Positions 12,834 through 27,500 are shown, numbered from the stretch's first letter. The stretch is 60,000 nt of DNA from Glandiceps talaboti (GCF_964340395.1 NC_135565.1:8824242-8884241), one strand, 5' to 3'. Numbers and translations: made by a program. Notes: generated from the sequence alone by a model not told the origin.

Positions 12834-15800
12834 CTAGCACCAGCCAGGAGAGTACACACCTCCAAAATGTCTTGGTGATGATGCTTTCGATTTCGTCGGA
12901 TGCAGTGGAGTAGCACCTTTCAGTTTTAATTCCTCTAGCCTCGCTGTCATAGTAGCTACTTTGCCCGGCATGGTTTCGGCTAGATCATTATGTTCAGTCG
13001 GATCATCTGCAAAAGAAACAGCTCATTAAAATACCAATAGCTAAACTACGATTAATTTTATCATAAACATTTTATTATTTTCAACTTGTTTATAACTTTT
13101 ACTGTTACTTCGTTCAAGAAAACTCCAATATATTCTCAATTCAAATCAATTAAAAAATGTGGGGTCACCATACATTTGTTTTAAATATTAGAGGTCAAAT
13201 TCAAATGAAATGGACGTGAAGTATTGTGTTAGATCTGAGGGTGGTGGGGGGAAGACGGTTTCCTTGAAAAGAAAACGGTGAACCCCCGAATGTCTTTCAT
13301 TTCAAAAGGACCAGCAACAAACTTTCAAATACCAAGGTTTATAGATATATTATATGAGGCTAAATTTTTTCAGCTTCTTATTTATTTTCATTTATCCAAG
13401 ATGTCTATTGTAATTTGACGTCCAACCACAAACATTTTTGAAGTCATATGTTTATCAAACCCTCCTTACCTCGAATGTTAAACAGCATTACAGAAGCCTT
13501 ACTTATACGACCATCCTCGATACCCTGATCACTGTTGTGTTCTGGGGGTGGTAGCCAGTCACCTGAGCAGGAACAAATACAACAAATATAAAGTGTCAGT
13601 CGACACCTAATAATGTTCATGGCCCTAAAGTCTTTATCTTTCATTTATTAATTTATTTATTTATTTCATAAATGTATAGTATTACATGAATACAACTGAA
13701 ATTACCAACATTCTTTGTAATCATGTATTAGTGTACTAAGTCTTGTGAAATTAAAATGTAAGTCAATTAAACAACGATGCATTAGGTTTATTAAAATATT
13801 ACATGTGGATATTAAATGAACATGAATTATTATTCACATATGTCATTGATTCTGTGGTACGCGAAATATGAGTAAAACACATTTAAAATTGCCATTATTT
13901 TTTTTGTTAAAGGAAAGGTATTCATATTAAGATGGTATGCATACCCCACGTCAGCAGAATTGAGTGTTTTCGAAGAATAAATATCGCATTTATACCATGC
14001 ATGAATGTAGTGATAACTCTCCTTCATGTATTGGGACAAAATACCTTATTGCTCAACATGGTCTCTTTATCATAACACACTCATAACACAGGGTGTTATC
14101 CCTGACAATTGATTACTTCTCAATAGTATTTCCATTGGCTAAACAAATATAACTATTTAACAATTGTTACAAACATAGGATGGATAAAATCTCGAGATAT
14201 GTCAGTACCTGGATTGCCTGCTTTGCCAACTATCAACTTGTAATCTCCAACCCTATCAAGATAATTAATACCATCACCAATTACATTTCACTCTGTTTTA
14301 ATAACACCTGTACTTAGTTTCCTCTTTAATTTTTTTTCCAATACCGAATTCAAACAGCCAAATAATTGTCTTTGTGACTAGTACGTAGAAACCAATAAGA
14401 AACCGTACATGCTACACTTCAAGACAGCAAGATTGGATGAATACAGATTCTTGCAACATTTTTGTTCAAATGAAAGAAACTAACATGCCACCATGCAGAC
14501 ATCAAACCAATGGTATCTGCGTGTAATTACTTTAAATTTAGATGGTTTATTACATTTAGACAAAATGTAGCAAAAAATGCGATGTTGCTATCTTGAAGCG
14601 TTCGATTTGCTGTTACTTATTGGTTTCTACGTGGCTGTATCAAACAGAGCCAGTGAACGCCAACGTGAAACAGGCTATACATATTACTTATATGAATTCT
14701 CACAAGCTTTAACTTCATGTAGACGTCTTTTTCTTGATTATAAAGATAAAATGATATAGAACAAATCAGCTTAGGTGCGATGCGCAGTAGCAAAACTACC
14801 TGCCGTTCTTAGTTTCAATATTACAATATTAGTCTTCCACTTGGAGGAGGGTTACTTTACCTGATGGCTTGTTCAGGTGGGTCAGCAACGTCATCGATAT
14901 TATATACGAATTCTGTTCTCGGTGAAGGATCTCCTTTCGATATGGTATCCCAGATATCCATCCCGTCCATGTCTGGGTCTAAAACACGAAAACCATATTT
15001 TGTTTCTGTAAGTTGCAGTGAAAGCCCAGCATAATACAATGACTTAGAAGTATAACACTTATTATACCATGCACGAACCAGGTTCAACAAAAAAAATAAA
15101 AACAAAATGAACATGTTCAATTCACTAAGTATCGTGCATGTATTTCATAAAATGTGTTGTAGGACATTCTCTAAAAACATCACCAGTATAATAAATGATT
15201 CTACTGTGACTCGTAGTGACAAGGACCCTTAGGTCACTCGTATTGTCCTTAGCTGATCGAAGACAAATATTGGGACATAATATCTTAGAGTATACATCTT
15301 CCTCAAAAATGTAAACAAATTACAGACAAGATGGTACAGGTTGATATTTAAAAAGCGTTACCTTGAAAAAATAAATTAACAGATAAAACTTCTTTACCTG
15401 TATCTCCACCAGCTAACTTGACAAAAGTCGGGTACCAATCAACAACATGCATCATCCTTTGAATAATACAAATACGCAGAATTAGGCACTGCATGTTGTT
15501 TTTTTATCGATTTTATAATCGTTTACATACAGCCTTCAGTGACTGGCTTAGATCTTGTCACGTGGTATCGACTAGTAACCCTTGGTGACCTCAATTTACA
15601 TAGAGTATGCACTTTAGTCATGTTCTATTTTCCCTAGGTAATAGTTATGAAGCACGTTGTCTTTCTGTTGATTTTCTTTGATTTTTGAAAGATAAGTGCC
15701 TGCCAAGGCTTGTAATAAACTACTTATTGCCTGGCTATATTCGGAAACGAGTAGCCGTCATTTTACCCATTGAGCTGTAATGCTTTTAATGGCTTTTTAG

Positions 15801-18800
15801 CCTCAAGGAATAATGGCTACATAATAACCCTTAGGTAATATATTCTACTACTGCCAGGCAATAATTGTACTGTATGCTAATCACCGATCATACCACATTG
15901 TCGTATATCAACCCGAGCAAATATATATTTGTCTTATTCAGTCATTTCAAGGTTTTATAATTTCCTGTTTGTAATAGACGATATCAATCAACCTTTAAAC
16001 GAATTAAATTTTCAAACTGTTACCCGTTTATACTTTAACTTTATGGCTGTTGTCACTTACTAACTCGTGATGCAGATTTCATAAGTGTGGGGTTTCTAAG
16101 ACTGCTGAATATGATTTCGTCACCACCATTTGAGGGTTTATTCTCCATTACAGAAATGCATCACATAACTTTTAACTTACTCATTGTTTATGTAGCCTGT
16201 TCTTTCTAGCATACTGCCATGTGCGAATGCAACAGCACGTGTACCACCTTCCCACAATGTCTTCTTGGAGCCACGCAGAGGCCAGTTATTGCCTTCGTTG
16301 TTTCTATTTTGTGGACCACCATTCTAGATGAAGGAGAAATCGATATCGCTATCATTACAATACATTACATTACACTGCATTGTGTCATATAGTTCTCGTG
16401 TTAGGTACTGTGCTTTAAAGTACTGTATTGTAGTCTACTGTACTGTTGTGTACAGTACCGTACTGCAATGTACTGCACTAAAGTGTAATGTTCTGTTCTG
16501 TACTATACTGGTGCAGTATTTTACTGTACTTTACTGTCCCGTTCTGTATTATTACAGTGCCGTATTTCAGTGTACTGTACTGATCTGTGCTGTGCTATAA
16601 TGTGCTGACTACAATGTACTTTACGCCATCAACAAGAACATTTAACAAGTATTTATGAAACTTACATCACTTGAAAATACAAACAAGGTGTTATTCCAGA
16701 GGTCGCTTTCCTTTAAATCTGCTACGACCTCCTTGACAGCATCGTCCATTGCAGTGACCATACCTATAACGTTAAAAAAAAAAAAAATATATGTTGCTTA
16801 AATTAAGAGTTTTAATCATATGAGCTACCTGGTAAGATTTTAGTGCTAAAAACTAGCATGTTGTCATTTTCAATAAATGTCGTCAAATATCTAAGAACAA
16901 GCAATGGGTCTGGTTTGGGGAATATATTTACAGGAATCTCAATATTCATTTTTACGAAGATATTGATAATTGTTTATGTAGTATTAAAACTTTATTTTTA
17001 TTTGAACATATGTCAACTTATCCATGGAGGAGAAAGTTACAGAACTACATAGAATGAATAAAGGAGATCGTGTGAGCAAAAAGCACAAACCAGCTTGGAA
17101 TAGACTACAATGGAAGAAAAAGAATATTAAATATCAATAAACATATGAGTACACTCGACCACGTTTGTGAATTTTTCCACTGATCAATAGATGGTGATCG
17201 TTATCAAAATGGCAATAACATTTTGAGATATATACCATTGGTTAACAGAAACCAAGGCCTTGTAAATTGTAATTGAATTTAAAAGTTAATTGCATTAGTT
17301 TTTTTCTGTATTAGCAGTGATAAAATAATGATTCCTTACCGAGTTTAATTCTCCGTTTACGATTTGTTACATTAGCATACATATCGATGTATTTCTGAGG
17401 GGCCTGGGCAGGAGGAAAGCATGATGAAAATGAAAAGAAATAGAAAAGAAGTTACATGATAAAATAATAAGAAGGGCGAAATAAAAATAATAACATAAAA
17501 TGTGAATACAAAGTTAATTTCCGGATAATATAATTGTTTATGACAGAGTTGTCTGGCTGTTTTATTATGTTTACCTCTTGTAGAATTGTAAAAACTAAAA
17601 ATTACAAAATGTAACTTACTTCACAAGGAATTCTGTTCACTATATTGAAGCATATAAATAATTCTTTGTTTTATAAGTTTGTAGTCATCTGTTCACAATG
17701 AAAATATTATACTAATTTTTAAAATATTAATATGACAATACCGTCCTAAACACTATCACTGAAATCTTTTTCATTTTCTACCAAATAAACGTTTAGCGCG
17801 TTCGGACTTGGTGGCCCTGTCTGACTGATTCGTCAAGTTGGAGCCTGAGAAACTATTGTTTGTTTGTTCGTTTGCTTGCTTTCTCGCTTGTTTGTTTGTT
17901 TGTTTGGTTGTTGGTTGGTTGGTTGGTTGGTTGGTTGAATTGGCTGATGGCACATATGACACAGGTTGCGACTAGTACAGTGAATTCAGAATGAAACCTT
18001 TCACAAAGATTAATCAACATACAATGTCTACATACCTGAAGTGGTCCATGGACATTTTGAAATGCCAGGTACAAGAACAGTGGTTTAGTTCTATCATGGT
18101 TTCTGATATACTCCGAGGCTTTCTCACTGAACACATTCTGGAATTTAAAAACAAAATACTACTGTGAAAAAATAATTTTAAATGTAAGCTCATTGAAATA
18201 ATCATAAAATCACACAATATAATATAAGTTTCAATTTACGGTATTGGTAATTGAATTCTGTGAGAAAACAAATAAATTATATATTCGATAACAATAATAT
18301 TAATAATACTAGTATTATTTCCTTATACTATACTCACAGCAGAATAAATACCCTCTTTGGAAAAGTCTGGTGTCGTATCTTCACGGAAGTCAAGGTAATC
18401 GGCTTAACAAAAGAAAAATGAAATATTACATAAATGTTTTACACAAATACAAGAGACAAAGGAAAAAAAATGAGTGATCGGACCAAATTATCTTACGTCA
18501 TATTCTAATTATCAGCGAGATAAAATATTTCATTGTTCAACAACTGGGGGCCCTGGGGGCTTCATATACTGCCATACATTCAGTGGAATTGTTTCATGAA
18601 CAATTTCTACCCTCACTTTGCCAAATCTGGGATGCCCTCCTGCGATCCCTACATACGTGAATAATCGGAACTTATTTAGATAGCAGGATGATATGATGCA
18701 TTCTGTTCTGTTCAGTTCTGTTTAAATCCGCATGCGTTCCATTTCCTTCAATTGTATTCCATAATTTCCAATCCCCATTCCATGTTGCTTCATATTATTT

Positions 18801-18819
18801 TGAAAAATACCGTTAATTT

Positions 18820-18902
<83 letters not shown>

Positions 18903-20647
18903 GATGCTTAAGCCTTAAAGTTGCTAATGAAAATATCTCTTCCAAATGGAGTTATTGTAAACTGCCATTTTTTCTCTTCATTATTTGCTATTTGTTGAAT
19001 CATGTGTAATCGTTGAGTAATCATTATAAATTATCCGTCTCTTTGTATATATTTAACTGTTGCTTTTGTTCCAAACCCAAAACCGGTAAATTGTTACCTT
19101 TAATTTTGAACAGTACACTTCACTCTTTGTCATTTGTTTGGTAATTTTACATAATTTACATATAGTAATTCGAGCCAAATTTTCTTTATTTCATTTGCAT
19201 GTTAAACGGTTTCGCCATGACAAAGTTATATGCATTAGTATATTCGTGTGTCATTTTACAACATCGCATTATGTCGAAATATTAAATCTGCAAATTAATG
19301 CAGTATTTGGTGTCTTGGTTTACTTAATAAATGTTTTCGTCATAAAAGAGTTGTTGCTTGCTACATCCTGGCATAATTTTTACTCGGTACTTACAAAAAC
19401 GGTGAGTGTAGTAATCCTGACCGGCATTGTAAAAACCATAGAAATGATCAAATCCTCGTCCGTTTGGTGTATAATCCTCCTTACAGAAACCAAGGTGCCA
19501 CCTAATATGAAGTTATAGATGTACACAATTTCAAATCAAACTTCCAAGTGCATCAATAAATTTAAATAATATATCTAAAACTATTTTTCATTTTTTCTCA
19601 AATAACTCACTTCTACCACATTTTCTCTCAGATCTATGCAGTTAGCTTTATTCGTACACGGAATTTTCATACCATCAATAGTAACCCCTTAATAAAACAG
19701 TATTACATACAACTTACTTTCCAACCATGTAAGTTGAATAGCCTTCATCTTTCAGTCTTTTTGGCATCAAAGTAAAGGTTAACGGTACACCAATCGGATA
19801 GTATTTCTTTAAGACATTGTGCTGAGGAAAACATGAAAAATGATTTCTTTGATAAACACTTAAATATCTATAATTAGAGCCCTTTCACCAAAGTATTTAA
19901 TGCATGCCTTACTCTAATATGGTAACTCAACGCCCATATAACAATAAACGACATTCTACTGCTACACGATACTATCAAACGTTTCAGAAAATCTGCCATC
20001 AAATGGTTTAAGGTTCATGACTATCAATGTAACATGACATATGGGTATATCTATAATAGGTGCTAATGATTCCGAAGCATAAATGATTGCAAATCAAATG
20101 TAGTTCTTTTGCATAATCTATTCTTATTTTGCTAAATTTATTTATTTTTGTATGCATGGAGATTCTCACTTCACTGTATATACGGTAGTATTGGGTGTAA
20201 CCTTGTAGTGGAGATCCATTATTACAACAAAATGTGTTTGTGAACAGATTTATATTTTAATGACATTGGATTTTGAAACAACTTATAAACACTTTACTGA
20301 TGTCAATACGTTTTTCATGGGCTTTGCCAGTGACTGCAAATTACCATACTATTTCCATGTGCATACAACCATATCGTGATCAGTAGCATTTTATAGGCGT
20401 TCAAAAGACTAGTTAGTCATCAAAGTACCTACCTGTAAACCAGTACGGTATGTAAAGTATCCTGTCATCAGAGCTGTTCGAGTCCTATATACACGGAAAT
20501 TTGAAATAAATAAGATAGGATAAAATATTTGCTAAATATTGTGGTTTTTTACCGTTCTACTATCTAAAAGAAGAGTTTAACCATAGCGAGTTATTCGTGT
20601 CTGTGTCCCAATGTGTGTGTGTGTATGTATATATGTATGTATGTATG

Positions 20648-20681
<34 letters not shown>

Positions 20682-22319
20682 TGTATGTATGTATGTGTCT
20701 AAATGGTGTTATCTAATAGTCGACAAAAATACTTTTCTTTCGGGTAAAACTGCGTATTCACATGGTGTTTATATATTGTTGTATAGTCACCTCTTTATTT
20801 TAGGAATGATAATTAAATGTCTGACGTTTAAGTAAAATGTGAATATATTGACATAAGTTATAAATTCGTCGTTTTACAAATTAATTAATATGTCATGTAC
20901 TTATATCATTTGATATATAACCCTATTTGAATTCATGGTCACTTCATCTCCTTGTATTAAAGTGATGTAAACATGAGAATTTACCATCACCATGAAAACC
21001 CATAGCACCTGAAATGAATCACTGTTTCACAAACCTCTTACTGATATTTTACCTTTGTTCATACATGGAGTAGTGATATCCTAACATATTGAGGCTAAGT
21101 GAGTTGTATCATAACAATCTGTTGAATTAATATCACCCAATGCAAATAATATGTACAAACATGATAATACATTTGATGAGCTATATCATGAACATTTCAT
21201 GCGGCAAATTTAAAGAAATTTTTGTTAAAGGGGCACAATATGAGTGTATACGTTATAGGACGTATTGGTTGCTACATATTTTAAAGGTAGTAGCAGTATT
21301 CTACTTACTGAAGCACTTAAAATCACCACTTTCAACTCAAAACTTGTATTTTGATATACCGTATAAACAATTCGGTGATGTAATTTAATATGTTTATAAA
21401 ATAATGTGGAGTAAATTCCTACTATGCAATCAAGTGTTCTAACATATTGCAACGTCTTAGAAAGCATACATGTATATCGATAGTATATTATACAAAAATA
21501 GTTTAAGTGAGGTTTTATGAAAGGATTTTCACTCGAGAAATCGTTCACAAACTCAGCGTGTGTCGCTTTAATACGTTGAGTTTTTAAATGACTGTCAGTT
21601 GATATGGTCATTGTATATGTGTAATTAAATTTCACACGTTAATTAAATACAAACGACTTGCATACTGACTAAAAGTGGTTTGTTGCAACAAAGATGGGAA
21701 TCTTAGTGAATACTAACGTACGGACTACATGAAGGCAGCACATACGATTGATTGAAGATAACACCATTGTATGCCAGGGTATCAAGAGTTGGTGAGATAA
21801 CAGAAGGGTTATTATACCCAATATCACTCCATCCTGAAAATTTGAAACAATAAAATCACAAAGTCACGATAGCTAGTATTCTATTTTGAAAGTCTAACAG
21901 TTTCTCCACGTGCAATTCCCAGTTATTTTCGAGAAGAAAAAAATGTCAATCTTCAATACATTATATTATGGGATGTACATATTCTGTAAGGAGTATCAAT
22001 ATCTGACTAAAATCACACAAAACATACAAGTGCTAGAAATTCGAACTGTGGTATACGAATGACGCATATGCACAATCATGCATATTGGGTTCAATTTTCA
22101 ACAAACTAGGAAATACGTTGGCAGCAAGCGGTCATAGACCCCATAGAGTAGATGACTTTGCCCAAAGCTTTACTAAATCTACACGAAATAATAAAAATAC
22201 AACTTACCCTGATCATCAGCTAATACGAACACAATGTTTGGTTTTTGTTCTTGTGTTTTACAATGCACTAAAATGCTAAGCCCAATCAGGCATACGAACA
22301 GCAGTCTAGAGGCTTCCAT
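12834..22319 (-). CDS. Arylsulfatase (ARSB-like), gene B, 15 exons, complete
   Basis: Predicted secreted or lysosomal sulfatase of 481 aa, convergent with gene A. Exons in transcription order: 22319-22208, 21833-21722, 20484-20433, 19821-19718, 19501-19395, 18402-18338, 18137-18036, 17403-17340, 16763-16666, 16323-16181, 15456-15398, 14978-14861, 14252-14209, 13562-13470, 13006-12834. The summed 1446 nt is in frame to TAG. The signal peptide starts [20 protein letters not shown]. Metal ligands are D35-D36 (ADDQGWSD) and D272-N273 (SSDNGG). The formylglycine site is Cys73 in CSPTR. Other active-site residues are K127 and H129 (GKWHLG), H214 (VHGPLQ) and K292 ([10 protein letters not shown]). 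The C-terminus is SPGWC. Exon lengths match gene A except for exons 1, 12, 14 and 15. B differs from its paralogs in ADDQG in place of ADDLG, and it lacks a run of charged residues before the C-terminus. The predicted enzyme should be active provided the host has the formylglycine-generating enzyme. Confidence 0.95.
15205..15253. repeat. Palindromic dispersed motif, copy in gene B intron 11
   Basis: Contains gtgacaaggacccttaggtcac, a near-palindrome, flanked by ctcgta and tcgtat. Related copies occur at about 12566-12591, 58237-58276, 58399-58420 (opposite orientation) and 58440-58480. Confidence 0.6.
15724..15864. repeat. Inverted repeat in gene B intron 10
   Basis: TTATTGCCTGGC (15724-15735) and GCCAGGCAATAA (15853-15864) are perfect 12-bp inverted repeats about 117 bp apart. 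They may be the inner arms of a decayed MITE, but I could not define outer termini. Confidence 0.5.
16335..16625. repeat. Degenerate pentanucleotide (TACTG)n minisatellite, gene B intron 9
   Basis: About 290 bp of drifting gtact/tactg/tgtac units next to exon 10. It encodes a spurious Cys/Tyr/Val-rich open frame. It is older than the clean tetranucleotide arrays, judging by its divergence. Confidence 0.8.
17863..17937. repeat. (GTTT)n/(GGTT)n tetranucleotide repeat, gene B intron 7
   Basis: A run of gttt units changes into ggtt units. It lies within intron 7 between exon 7 (18036) and exon 8 (17403) of gene B. Confidence 0.8.
18822..18901. repeat. A-run plus (AT)n microsatellite, gene B intron 5
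   Basis: About 13 A residues followed by about 33 AT units. It is a candidate for replication slippage and assembly-length error. Confidence 0.9.
20607..20696. repeat. (TG)n/(TATG)n microsatellite, gene B intron 2
   Basis: Short TG run then TATG/TATA units, about 120 bp upstream (on the minus strand) of exon 3 of gene B. Confidence 0.9.
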
Positions 22320-23090
22320 CTTGCAATCCCCGACAACTTTGTGAAATGGCGCGGGTGAATACAGTTACAAGTATATTTAAAAAAAAAGAATCATGTAATT
22401 TCCGTTGCCATCAACAGTATCCTATGAGATCTATGATTTATTGTATAAAGCTTTATCAGGGGTGCTAGTGTCATTAATAAAACATGAATTGATCGATCTT
22501 AGTTTATTTTAATTTGCTTAGGACGACCTGTCGAGTAGAGTAGTATATTTACAGGGTTAATCAACAATAATAATTACCACCGAAGACTAATTATATCAGT
22601 AGTCAAACATCAATAACGCAGTCTATAACTAGGTCCAAGTGACATGCAAATGAGTTCAACGGGGGTTTAAACCTAAACGTCTCAACAACACTTCAAATTC
22701 TATGAAACGAATCTCCCAACGCAATAGTTCCATATATATTGAGCCAACCAGCATATCTTATTGGTTTGAGCAAACCCCGAAGGGCATGTAACGTAATGAT
22801 CAGTCAGGCTATAGTTCCACCTTTTCCAAGGGGATTTGGCCACTTCTCGTCTGTCTTTAGGGCCCTGTATTGAATTGGAATAGTGCGCATTAAACCCTCT
22901 TCTAACCCCGTCTTTTAAATTTTAGGGAAAGTGAATGGTGCAAAGAATGAGTTGCGGGTATAAAATGACTTGACATTCCCAGATTTTATGTGACTTTAAA
23001 AGAGGAATTCATGATATTTTCAGGTACTTCCCATGAGTATTGTTAAGTTAAACTCTATATACAGAAAGCTCTTATGAAGTTTATTATTAA
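22320..23090. other. Upstream flank of gene B
   Basis: AT-rich sequence with no coding exon that I recognise. As the 5' flank of gene B (minus strand) it should hold the promoter. I see no unambiguous TATA box at a convincing distance. Confidence 0.5.
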
Positions 23091-23450
23091 TAAATAATAA
23101 TAATAATAATAATAATGTTGGGTTCTTATATAGCGCTTTCCCACACTGTGCTTAAAGCGCTTTACAATTGTTACCCCTGGCTCGGATCAGAACGGCACAA
23201 CGGCCCTTTAGTCTTCCTCAACTCCCCGGGGAGCATACAATCCATTGCAGCCATTTAAGCACATTAGGATTAAAGCATTCACATTGCAACCTACATCCTA
23301 CCAGGTCCCCAATTATACAGCTGGGTTGACTGAAGTACAGTCGTGGTTAAAAGTGATTAAAATCTTGCCCAAGGACTTTAGCCACTCGGAAACAAACAGC
23401 AGGCAGCAGCGCCGGAGACCAATGGGTCTATTTCCACATCAAGATAAAAT
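23091..23450. repeat. Dispersed repeat with (AAT)n head and AGCGCTTT inverted motif
   Basis: An (AAT)n tract (about 23091-23115) runs into tatatagcgctttcccac, and tgcttaaagcgctttacaat follows, an inverted AGCGCTTT/AAAGCGCT pair. After this comes a GC-richer block unlike its flanks, ending near 23430. The layout (simple repeat plus compact GC-rich body) is typical of SINE- or MITE-like dispersed repeats. I cannot name the family. Confidence 0.5.
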
Positions 23451-24571
23451 CACATGTTTGAGTTGTAACAATACAATTGTTGATGGCATGGATCTTGCAG
23501 TCTATGTGTTTTTCTCATGTCTGTTGTAAGGATAATTCAGTGTAAAAATTTCAGAGCTTTGGCAAACTTAGAAATTATAGAAAATTTGGGCTGAATATTG
23601 CAAATTGTGTGATTTCCCACAATTTCAGAAAGGTGCAAAATAGGACAAATTGGCTATTTTAGGACCAAATTTTACAAAGAAACACCATGGAAATCAATCT
23701 TTTTTCAGTATAACGTACAACAAATACCAAAATAAAGAATAAATGACGACAAATTATCACAAATATGATGTGACTTAGAAATATATAGGCCTTGAAAAAT
23801 ATGAATTTTACCGTTTGCCACTAAAATGGCCAAATTTGGGATAAAAAATCATTTTTTTATTTTTGAGTGAAGTGAATGAAACTTTCAGATATATTAGTCC
23901 AATACACAAAATAGTGATTGACACTGAAAAAATTAATTTTCTGGCAAAAATATGCAAATTAGATGTTTTGCCGGTAAGCAAAATTACAGATTTCCAGGGA
24001 TCTAATAAGCAAAAATAGAGCAGTTCATGCTGTTTTGACTTATCCTGTTAAAAGAGCAAAAACATGTTGCATATCTATTATTTGCATCATTCAACAATTT
24101 AGAGAATATTGATAACAATCAGCTGCAAATTTTAACATTCTATACTCGGGACTCACCCAAGAGGTCAAAGGTCATGCATACTTTTCAATGAGCCCTGCTA
24201 GGTTTATTGTCAATTTCGAAGCACCAAAGCCACATTTTCTTCTCTTTTTTTTGTTTATTTTCATATATTTAAACATTCACAGTTATCATTTTATGATATT
24301 ATTGCAAATTTTCCACTCAAATGAGAAAAAAATAGGCATTTAAACATGACTGAAGGAGTTAAAAGCGGTCATCATGACAGGATTTATCGAGAGGTACATT
24401 CATTATTTTTCTACACTTACACCTGACCAGCTTCAGAATGAATTAAACAAAACAGTTTTTCCATTGCCTTTACAAATTAGTTTCGGGCTTTACTTGATCA
24501 GCTTTGAAAGAGGTAAGTATTCTGATAAAGGCTGGTTATCACCATCATCATCATCATCATTGTAACCAGTG
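23451..24571. other. AT-rich spacer without recognisable gene
   Basis: No conserved domain or splice-consistent coding region was found. A plus-strand open frame at 24374-24565 ends close to a GTAAGT donor-like site but matches nothing I know. Confidence 0.5.
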
Positions 24572-27500
24572 TCATGGCGACATACTTTGGAAAGAGGTTA
24601 AGTTATCTTCAGACTCCTCATCAGAAGTGTAAGACTTTGGTCTGAAGATTTCAACTAGAGGTAAGTTGTCGTCGTCATCCGATGAACTGTCCATGTTCAC
24701 AACAGTTACCACAGAGGGTTTTTTTTCCTTAAATTTGGGCATTACATTTGTATTTGTTTTCACAAGTTTTAACAATAGCTTCCTTTTCTGTTCAACTTTT
24801 AATTTTGATCTTCCTTTCAGTGTTTCAGAGTTATTAATGTGTTTACATCTTCAGCAAGTAAATTCCAAAACTGTAGTTGTCTGTTACACTGTGCCCCACT
24901 TAATGTCCGGATTTTCTGTTGGTCTCTGATCAGAGTGTCTTCAGCTAGCTCTTTTCTCATTTTTGTCTGTTTAACTTCCTTCTTTTGCATAACTGCTTGG
25001 CGTTTCCTGATTTTTTCTTCTCGTTCTTTCTTCTTAATTTCCTCTAGGGCAAGAAGCTGCCTATCTTTTGTTCCTACCATTTTGTGTTGTCTCTTTGCTT
25101 CTTTCTGTGCTGCATGGACAAGTTTTTCTTTCAATTCTTGGTCTTGTGTCATTGCCCAATCAGTTGCCTTGTCACGCTTTGCACGAACCACTGATGACAA
25201 TGACATTGGGTTACTAGACGGGGCTGATTTTACTCATCTGATCAAGTAGACCGAAGTCGCTTTCACAAGGATCATTCGTTGCCCCTGGCAGTAGACTGGC
25301 AGCTTGAATCTGCTTTTGAGTTGGCACTGCAAATTCACCTCCTGGTAGATGCTCTCTAGCATGTTGAGCCAATTTCTCCGCCCCGGCAGCACAACACACT
25401 TTCAAGATTTCCTTTACTTTATTATCTGTGTCATCTGGACGTCGAACTTCTAAAATGTACATTTTGTGACTCTCATTTCTCACTGCATCTGTCCAAAGTT
25501 TCTCACTTCCTTCAAAGAGACTTTCTGGATCTCTACTCCATTCTTTCAGTTTCTTCACAGTTGCATCATAGATTTCGTTCATTTCAAGTATGTGTTTTAC
25601 TGACTTTGTTTTCACCATTAAAGGCAAACAGACCTCATAGTAGAGTATGGCATTAGCTCGCTCTTCTGCCATAATACGTTGGTCATTGTAACCATCGTAC
25701 ACACTGGCTTCCAACTTATTCCAGTGACCTTTTGAATCACGCTGATCCAAAAGAAAAAGCTTGATAAACTGCCCACCTACATACGTTGGGAGGCTGTTAT
25801 GAAAGTAGATTAGGTACCGAGACCTAACAATAGGAGCAAATAGCTGTGAGGCCGATTTCTTGAGTGTGTCCTGAGACAAACAGAATGCCTTAAAGTCTTT
25901 GCCTTTTGCATATTCCTTTTTACTCTGTTCACACAGCAATTTGTCCACTTCATAAATGTGCTTCTTTGCACCTTGTATTCTCCTGAAACTGCTATCATGA
26001 TCATCATCATACAGGTATTTAGCTTTATTCATGGCTTCAGTCATGTTTGTCAATTTGTGTGCACCACATGTGAATGCATGAATTCTTATTTTTTCATCTC
26101 TTTCTGTTTCAGTCATTTCATTCCATGTTGGTACTAGCCGTTCTAATTCTTCTGTCTTCATTTCACATACCAGTTTCGTTAACTTTCCTTCTGTTGCAGC
26201 TCTATCTGACATTCTTGCTTTGAAATTCATAACATTATATGTTTCTTCCACATCTTGCAAATTCATATCTGTACCTAGTCTCTGAAGTTCTGAAAGTAAC
26301 TTTCGAAGGTCATCTAGAGTATCTTGAGCTTTGCCTCCAGCTATGGGTGTGAGACCGAGAGTGAATACAGTTCGGGAGCCGGTGTCACATTCATCATGGC
26401 TTGGAGACAGGACCACTTTATGAGTGAGCCATTCAAGCTGGCCTTTTGTAGTTGTGTCTGTCATATAGGCAACATCTTTGTTTTCTCGTTTTGACCATTC
26501 CACTAATCCCCTCAATGTGGCAAGCTGCCCTGCTTCACACTTTAATTTCTGTGCTGTAGATCTTTTTGGCAATTTGACATTTTTCAAATCCATTGGAGAG
26601 AGGTGCCCTAGTACTGTTCGTATTACAGATTCAATCTGGTTTGAACTGACTCCTAACGTTAGGAGGTGATAATAAACTAGTCTTATTTCAGTTTTTTATA
26701 GGCCACCCTTTTCTTTGGTTTCCAGAGATGTCAAGTTGTTAATTGTTTCCTGCAGCTCCTTCTCTTTCAACTGCTCTTTTAACTCACTAACAATACCATC
26801 GAGGAAAATGGCAGCAGCTTCTCTATCAATTTCTATATTTTCTTCTGCTTCTTTGATTCGTTGTTTCAGAATTGTCATTTCTTTTTCCTTTTGTGTCAGC
26901 TGTGTTTTTAACTTTTTCCTTTCTTTTTCAACTTCCCTGAGCTGCCTTTCCATTCTCTTTGTCTTTTTTAAATTCTGTAGCATGATCCATGGACTCATCA
27001 ATCAGAGACATTGCTGCATCCTTCCACTGAGTGGCTTTTTCTTTGTTGGTGTCTCTTTCCTTGGCTAGCGTCTCTATTTGTGTTTGCATACTTTTCATTT
27101 TTACAGCGTCATGTGCAGCCTTCTTTTTTTCTTCCTCCAAATCTTTCACTCTCTCCAACACATCATCTCTTTCTTGCAGGATATCTCTCACTCTCATACC
27201 AATTACAGCTTGGTATCTTTTGTTCTCAGCTGTCACTACTTTACTTTCTTCTGAGCTCTGTCTGCTTTCATTTCTGCTTTCCTTTTGTCATCTTTAAGTT
27301 GGGCTTTACTTGGTGATTGGGAATATTTAGTTCCACTTCTGAGGGACAGATGGCCGGTGTTGTTGACATCAAGGTAAGTATTGGGTTGGGTTACTTGATC
27401 ATATGGTGGAGGTAAAGCATTAGCCATCTTATCCATTTCCATCACATCCTTATAACTTGGCGGAGTTGGACCAGCAGGTAAGAATGATAGTGGATTTGAG

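Noticed and set aside
18752-19009. Lys/Ile/Tyr-rich open frame
   Set aside because: Produced by a poly(A) plus (AT)n microsatellite; the same holds for 27856-28300.
19138-19518. Plus-strand open frame of 126 codons
   Set aside because: Antisense over gene B exon 5 (GKWHLG-containing) and AT-rich intron; no domain.
21225-21635. Minus-strand open frame of 136 codons
   Set aside because: Falls within gene B intron 2 between verified exons, with no motif and AT-driven codon use.
24839-25249. Plus-strand 136-codon hydrophobic open frame
   Set aside because: Antisense of the basic tail of the DDE element; no independent support.
26715-27316. Plus-strand Ser/Phe/Leu-rich open frames resembling membrane proteins
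   Set aside because: They are the antisense of Glu/Lys-rich coiled-coil coding sequence of the DDE element, which gives Ser/Phe/Leu-rich complements.
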